A stretch of 64,000 nt of DNA from NCBI GenBank assembly GCA_010909725.1, contig JAACMV010000005.1:310001-374000 (forward strand). The letters are read 5' to 3'. A program made the translations under genes and the position numbers. Numbering within the stretch: the first letter of the stretch is position 1; each line of letters opens with the position of its first letter. This document shows, piece after piece, positions 60,730 through 64,000 of the stretch. A model generated the notes under the pieces. That model was not told where the DNA came from. It ran no database searches and was given only the letters and a program-made list of their open reading frames with translations. The stretch is from Picochlorum sp. 'celeri' (Eukaryota > Chlorophyta > Trebouxiophyceae).

Positions 60730-62820
60730 ATGGAGTTTTGTCAATGGTGTAGGACTGTGAGGAGCTCGTACAGGGCCGCTGGGGAGATTTCAACGACTGA
60801 CGACACGGAGGAACCTACTGTGGAACCTGGGGACCACGTGGGTGAGAATACAGTTAATACTACGGATACAATATCATTCACAAAGATAGGGAACGTGATT
60901 GGTAGACGGAAGGTGGAGGGCGAGGTATCTGATCAGACAACAGAGACTGTTGTGGTGGCAGAGACTGGACAGGAGTCGGAGGAGAAAGAGTTGAGATCGG
61001 TTCCTGTGTCAGATACGTGTCATTTGAAGCGGCGAGGGGATTCTCTGAAAGACGAGCATAGTCCAAAGCACTTTTTTGCGACAAGTATGTCTGGTCAGAG
61101 TCCCTTTGACGTTCCCATTACAGATTCTTCGACACCAGAGCTGCCCTCCTTTGATGTATGTGGCCACAATGAGCACTGCAAAGAAGCGAGAGAGGGAAAA
61201 ACACAAAACCAACGCGAAGACGAACAGGAGCAGCACCAGGGAAAGAGTGAGCAGGTGCTGAAGAGACCATCCTATTTTAAATCGAATACGTTCCCAACAA
61301 GCAGGTTAGAAAAAGCACAAATTGGCAAGCAGATTGGAGATACAATTTGCGTGGCGTCGTCGCAGGGAAATCATGTGGATGGGCTGAATGGTTGTCCTCC
61401 ACATGGGGCCAAGAGTGTCATGGGACGGCGAGCAAAGATGGAGGATACGTTTGTCGCAATGCCAAATTTATTAGAAATCGCGTTTGCGGATAGTATGAAT
61501 GAAATTATTCCGCCCCGCATTGCTGATCAGATCCAGCAGACTGTGAATCAGAGTGGAGATGAAAAGCTGGATACTGCCAGGTCCAGCCTTGCCATAGGGC
61601 TGAACACATCATCAGAGGGGACAAAGGAAGAATTTTTCGGGAGTGAGAAGAAGAATTTGTGTAAAGGGAAATGGATGAAGGAGCATATTCACTTTTTTGG
61701 AGTATTTGATGGCCATGGTGGGGCTGATGCTGCGCATCATTGCCAGGATACAATGCACGAGAGATTGAAAGATGCCATTTTAGCAAGCAAATTTGCGCGA
61801 GACCACAAACGACATCATACAAATGAACATAATGAGAGTAACGACGGTGTTGAAGTACTTGATCTGGAAGTCAAATTGACGACGACAGGATCTATGGATC
61901 ACGTTGCAGTGCAGGATGTAGAGTCTGTGGAGTGCTCCTCAGAGGTATTTAGTCAAGCTCTTGCCGAAGCTTTTAGGTCGACCGATGAAGAGTTTGCGAA
62001 ACTAAGTGGTGACGAAGATCAGCTAGCATTAGTAGGAACAACCGCTGTCGTTGCGTTATTGAGTAGCAAGTCCATGTTTGTGGCAAATTGTGGGGACTCG
62101 AGAGCAGTGTTGTGCAGAAATGGCAATGCATTTGCACTCACCGATGACCATAAAGCTGCGCGCGAGGATGAGACTGCTCGAGTAGAGGCAGCTGGTGGTC
62201 AGATTCTTTTCTGGAACGGTGTCAGAGTCATGGGTCTGTTGGCAGTGTCTCGTGCTATAGGAGATCACAGCCTGCGTCCCTATGTTATCGCAGATCCAGA
62301 AGTGACGGTGGTGAATCGTCACCCAGGCGATGAGTTATTAGTCATGGCATCAGATGGCCTGTGGGATGTCATATCAAATCAAGAAGCATGTGCTTTAGCG
62401 AAAAAATGCTTGTTGAGAGCGAGGCAGAAGGGGTCAACGCGGGAAAATGCAGCTCGTGTTGCTGCGACTGTATTAACTCGTGCAGCAGTAGACAGGGGAA
62501 GCAGGGACAATATTACAGTCTTGGTTATTGACCTTATGCAAGATCCTGACGAATTACTTGAAGCTGATGCCATGAAAATGCGAATGTCTGAAGAAATAGT
62601 CATGGCAGAGGGAAGTACTTGCAATAATGATACACCATCTGTGGCTCAGGAGGAAGGGGCTCAAACTGACAAAGAAGCAGTACACACTGAAGAAGAAAGC
62701 AATGCAGATGCACCAAATAATATAGTAGAGGAGAAAGACGACGAAGAAGAGCCGGTCCAAATGTCGACGCTCAAAAGCTTCAAGTCTCCCTTTGAATTGA
62801 TGGATGCCCCGACTGATTGA
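60730..62820 (+). CDS. Protein phosphatase 2C, group-A-like (ABI1/HAB1-type catalytic core)
   Basis: 696 aa, single exon. The N-terminal ~215 residues are acidic and disordered; the PP2C domain (about 215-605) has SVMGRRAKMEDTFVAMP, HFFGVFDGHGGADAAHH, MFVANCGDSRAVLCRNGNAF, LTDDHKAAREDE, VIADPEVTVV, LLVMASDGLWDVISN and RGSRDNITVLVIDL, so all metal-binding Asp residues are present. Two Asp/His-rich inserts enlarge the domain. Residue 495 is Trp in FWNGVRVMG followed by LLAVSRAIGD, the position of the lock Trp that group-A plant phosphatases (ABI1, HAB1) insert into the ABA receptor. Land plants use these to switch off SnRK2 kinases. Here, without known receptors, a stress-kinase role is inference. 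Confidence 0.92.
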   Translation: MEFCQWCRTVRSSYRAAGEISTTDDTEEPTVEPGDHVGENTVNTTDTISFTKIGNVIGRRKVEGEVSDQTTETVVVAETGQESEEKELRSVPVSDTCHLKRRGDSLKDEHSPKHFFATSMSGQSPFDVPITDSSTPELPSFDVCGHNEHCKEAREGKTQNQREDEQEQHQGKSEQVLKRPSYFKSNTFPTSRLEKAQIGKQIGDTICVASSQGNHVDGLNGCPPHGAKSVMGRRAKMEDTFVAMPNLLEIAFADSMNEIIPPRIADQIQQTVNQSGDEKLDTARSSLAIGLNTSSEGTKEEFFGSEKKNLCKGKWMKEHIHFFGVFDGHGGADAAHHCQDTMHERLKDAILASKFARDHKRHHTNEHNESNDGVEVLDLEVKLTTTGSMDHVAVQDVESVECSSEVFSQALAEAFRSTDEEFAKLSGDEDQLALVGTTAVVALLSSKSMFVANCGDSRAVLCRNGNAFALTDDHKAAREDETARVEAAGGQILFWNGVRVMGLLAVSRAIGDHSLRPYVIADPEVTVVNRHPGDELLVMASDGLWDVISNQEACALAKKCLLRARQKGSTRENAARVAATVLTRAAVDRGSRDNITVLVIDLMQDPDELLEADAMKMRMSEEIVMAEGSTCNNDTPSVAQEEGAQTDKEAVHTEEESNADAPNNIVEEKDDEEEPVQMSTLKSFKSPFELMDAPTD

Positions 62821-62901
62821 TATGCATCAGAGGTCTTGTCTATTCTTTCCCGTGCAATCATCCATTCAGATTTTAAATTAAAATACTTTAAAAGTCAATA
62901 A

Positions 62902-64000
62902 TTACACATACTTGTATTTTTTGCGAACGAACCAAACGAGCCTCCAGGTGCACAGGATTGCCAAAACAAGAGACAAACATCCAGTAGCCACCCATGCATC
63001 AAACAAGCCTGACAAATCGGATGACAGAGCACAGCAAATATACGCCTTGATTGCTGAATATAAATCGTAAATATTGGTTCTAGATCCTATCCTATCAATT
63101 TCTTTAATTGAGTCCAGTGCTTCAGGCGCTGCAGAAGCAAGAGAAGACAATGATGCCTTGAGATCTGTAGAGAGCACAGAGGACACGACAGGGAGATTCG
63201 TCAACGTTGGCAACTGCAGTAACAGGTCTTCCAGCCCACTTGTTTCATATAAATTCAGCAAGTCTCCTGCCCTTGGGTCTACAATCTTGCTGGCAGCCTC
63301 TCCAACTACGTACTCTGTTGGAGGTATGGGATTCACATAGTACTCTATAGCTCGTAGTGCAAACTTTTTAGCCAAAGGATCACCAATATAATCACCAGCG
63401 TAGTTCACAACGAACGTCTCAGTATATAAACAACCGTCTTCCGCCACATAGTTGACTCCTTTCAACAAGCCTACCCCCAGGAACATGAGCAGTGCAACAA
63501 AAAGCCACAGCATGATGACAGCCGTGGCACCCACTCTGGGGTATGATCCCCACACAACAAATCCCGCAGACACCAATGAAAACAAAATTACCATCCCAAA
63601 TAAAACTGCTATAGCTATAAATCTTCCAGTCGTTTGAAATGCCATCGTGGGAGATTCGAAACTGTCACGGAACCCTTGCAGGCCCTGCACAAATGTTTCA
63701 TTGGCAACCTCTTGAGCAGTTCGAACAGGCTCTTTTAAATCATACAGAATTCCCTTCACATCTCCTAATTCATTGAGACCATTGGTTATCAAGCTTTCAA
63801 GCCCCAATAGTTGATCATTATTCGCGGCAGATAATAAGAGATCTTCGTTTTTCATCACAGTCTCTAGAGCTGGTTCCACCTCGTCAATTAGCCCAGTCAA
63901 CTGCGTCAAAATATTACTCACGGAGATGGCCACGTTTTCAACCAGATCGAAAACGTTCCAAAATTCACCTACAACATTATTTGTATGATCGATTGAGGAA
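62902..64000 (-). CDS. Multi-pass membrane protein, tweety/prominin-like layout (5' end outside window)
   Basis: The frame is open to the right edge, so the N terminus is missing; about 366 residues are seen. Segments: an N-terminal-side soluble helical loop (LIDEVEPALETVMKNEDLLL), two adjacent helices (FIAIAVLFGMVILFSLVSAG and VGATAVIMLWLFVALLMFLG), a large extracellular or lumenal loop of about 140 residues with paired cysteines (EDGCLYTETF and YICCALSS), and one last helix (WVATGCLSLVLAILCTWRLV) with a basic tail ending KKYKYV. Long helical loops between single or paired helices resemble tweety (TTYH), prominin and a plant plasma-membrane family, but similarity is too low to name it. Confidence 0.7.
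   Translation of the reverse strand, partial: SSIDHTNNVVGEFWNVFDLVENVAISVSNILTQLTGLIDEVEPALETVMKNEDLLLSAANNDQLLGLESLITNGLNELGDVKGILYDLKEPVRTAQEVANETFVQGLQGFRDSFESPTMAFQTTGRFIAIAVLFGMVILFSLVSAGFVVWGSYPRVGATAVIMLWLFVALLMFLGVGLLKGVNYVAEDGCLYTETFVVNYAGDYIGDPLAKKFALRAIEYYVNPIPPTEYVVGEAASKIVDPRAGDLLNLYETSGLEDLLLQLPTLTNLPVVSSVLSTDLKASLSSLASAAPEALDSIKEIDRIGSRTNIYDLYSAIKAYICCALSSDLSGLFDAWVATGCLSLVLAILCTWRLVWFVRKKYKYV

Noticed and set aside
1..64000. CRISPR array, transposon, integrated virus, rRNA or toxin gene
   Set aside because: No regularly spaced repeats, transposase, integrase, capsid or reverse-transcriptase motifs, rRNA-like sequence or toxin-like proteins were seen. All long frames belong to housekeeping or regulatory families of a eukaryote.

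Overview
The window is nuclear DNA of a compact eukaryotic genome, most likely a small green alga of prasinophyte grade. Evidence for a eukaryote: a nucleoporin, a Tousled-like kinase, peroxin 6, RNase P p30, a p24 cargo receptor, a CLASP and a MAP kinase, plus short GT-AG introns (63-97 bp where clear, usually none or one per gene). Evidence for a plastid-bearing green lineage: a VCCN-type bestrophin chloride channel, a TDY-class MAP kinase, a group-A-like PP2C, a DoxX protein like the plant HR-lesion family, an ABCG transporter with a Cys-rich ectodomain, and several N termini that look like transit peptides. A VTC polyphosphate module is also present; land plants lack it but algae keep it. 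A red alga is not excluded, and I cannot name the genus.

Layout. 1-9.7 kb: NUP160 (3' part), a BAR-PH-ArfGAP-ankyrin protein, Tousled-like kinase, a secreted Cys-rich protein and a FluG-type glutamine-synthetase-like enzyme. 9.7-24.4 kb: a palindrome-rich divergent promoter, the chloride channel, a SIMPL-domain protein, PEX6, a USP10-like protease, an SF1 helicase, RPP30 and AFG2/SPATA5. 24.4-27.5 kb: VTC4-like and VTC1 genes, divergent from one promoter. 27.5-38 kb: a coiled-coil protein, an unusual bZIP factor, a small probably plastid membrane protein with a broken frame, the MAP kinase, a thioredoxin-like protein and formamidase. 38-49 kb: an unknown secreted two-part protein, the ABCG transporter, a SYLF protein, a RNF10-like protein with a half-degenerate RING, and a CBM20-GDPD phosphodiesterase. 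49-64 kb: p24, a nucleostemin-type GTPase, an unknown probably plastid protein, MON1, CLASP, a DoxX protein, glycerol dehydrogenase, the PP2C, and the 3' part of a multi-pass membrane protein.

Strands alternate almost gene by gene. Convergent neighbours are separated by only 8-80 bp (one pair overlaps by 4 bp), while divergent neighbours share roughly 300-1,050 bp promoters. Several promoters have a clear TATA box 40-70 bp before the ATG, which decides some start codons.

There is no CRISPR array, transposon, rRNA or convincing tRNA. Functional links are loose, as expected in a eukaryote. The clearest linked module is the VTC pair (polyphosphate synthesis and storage). The most unusual proteins are the RING protein that has lost the cysteines of one zinc site, the VTC4-like polymerase with changed active-site residues, the bZIP with Tyr at the invariant Arg position, and the secreted protein at 38.7 kb.
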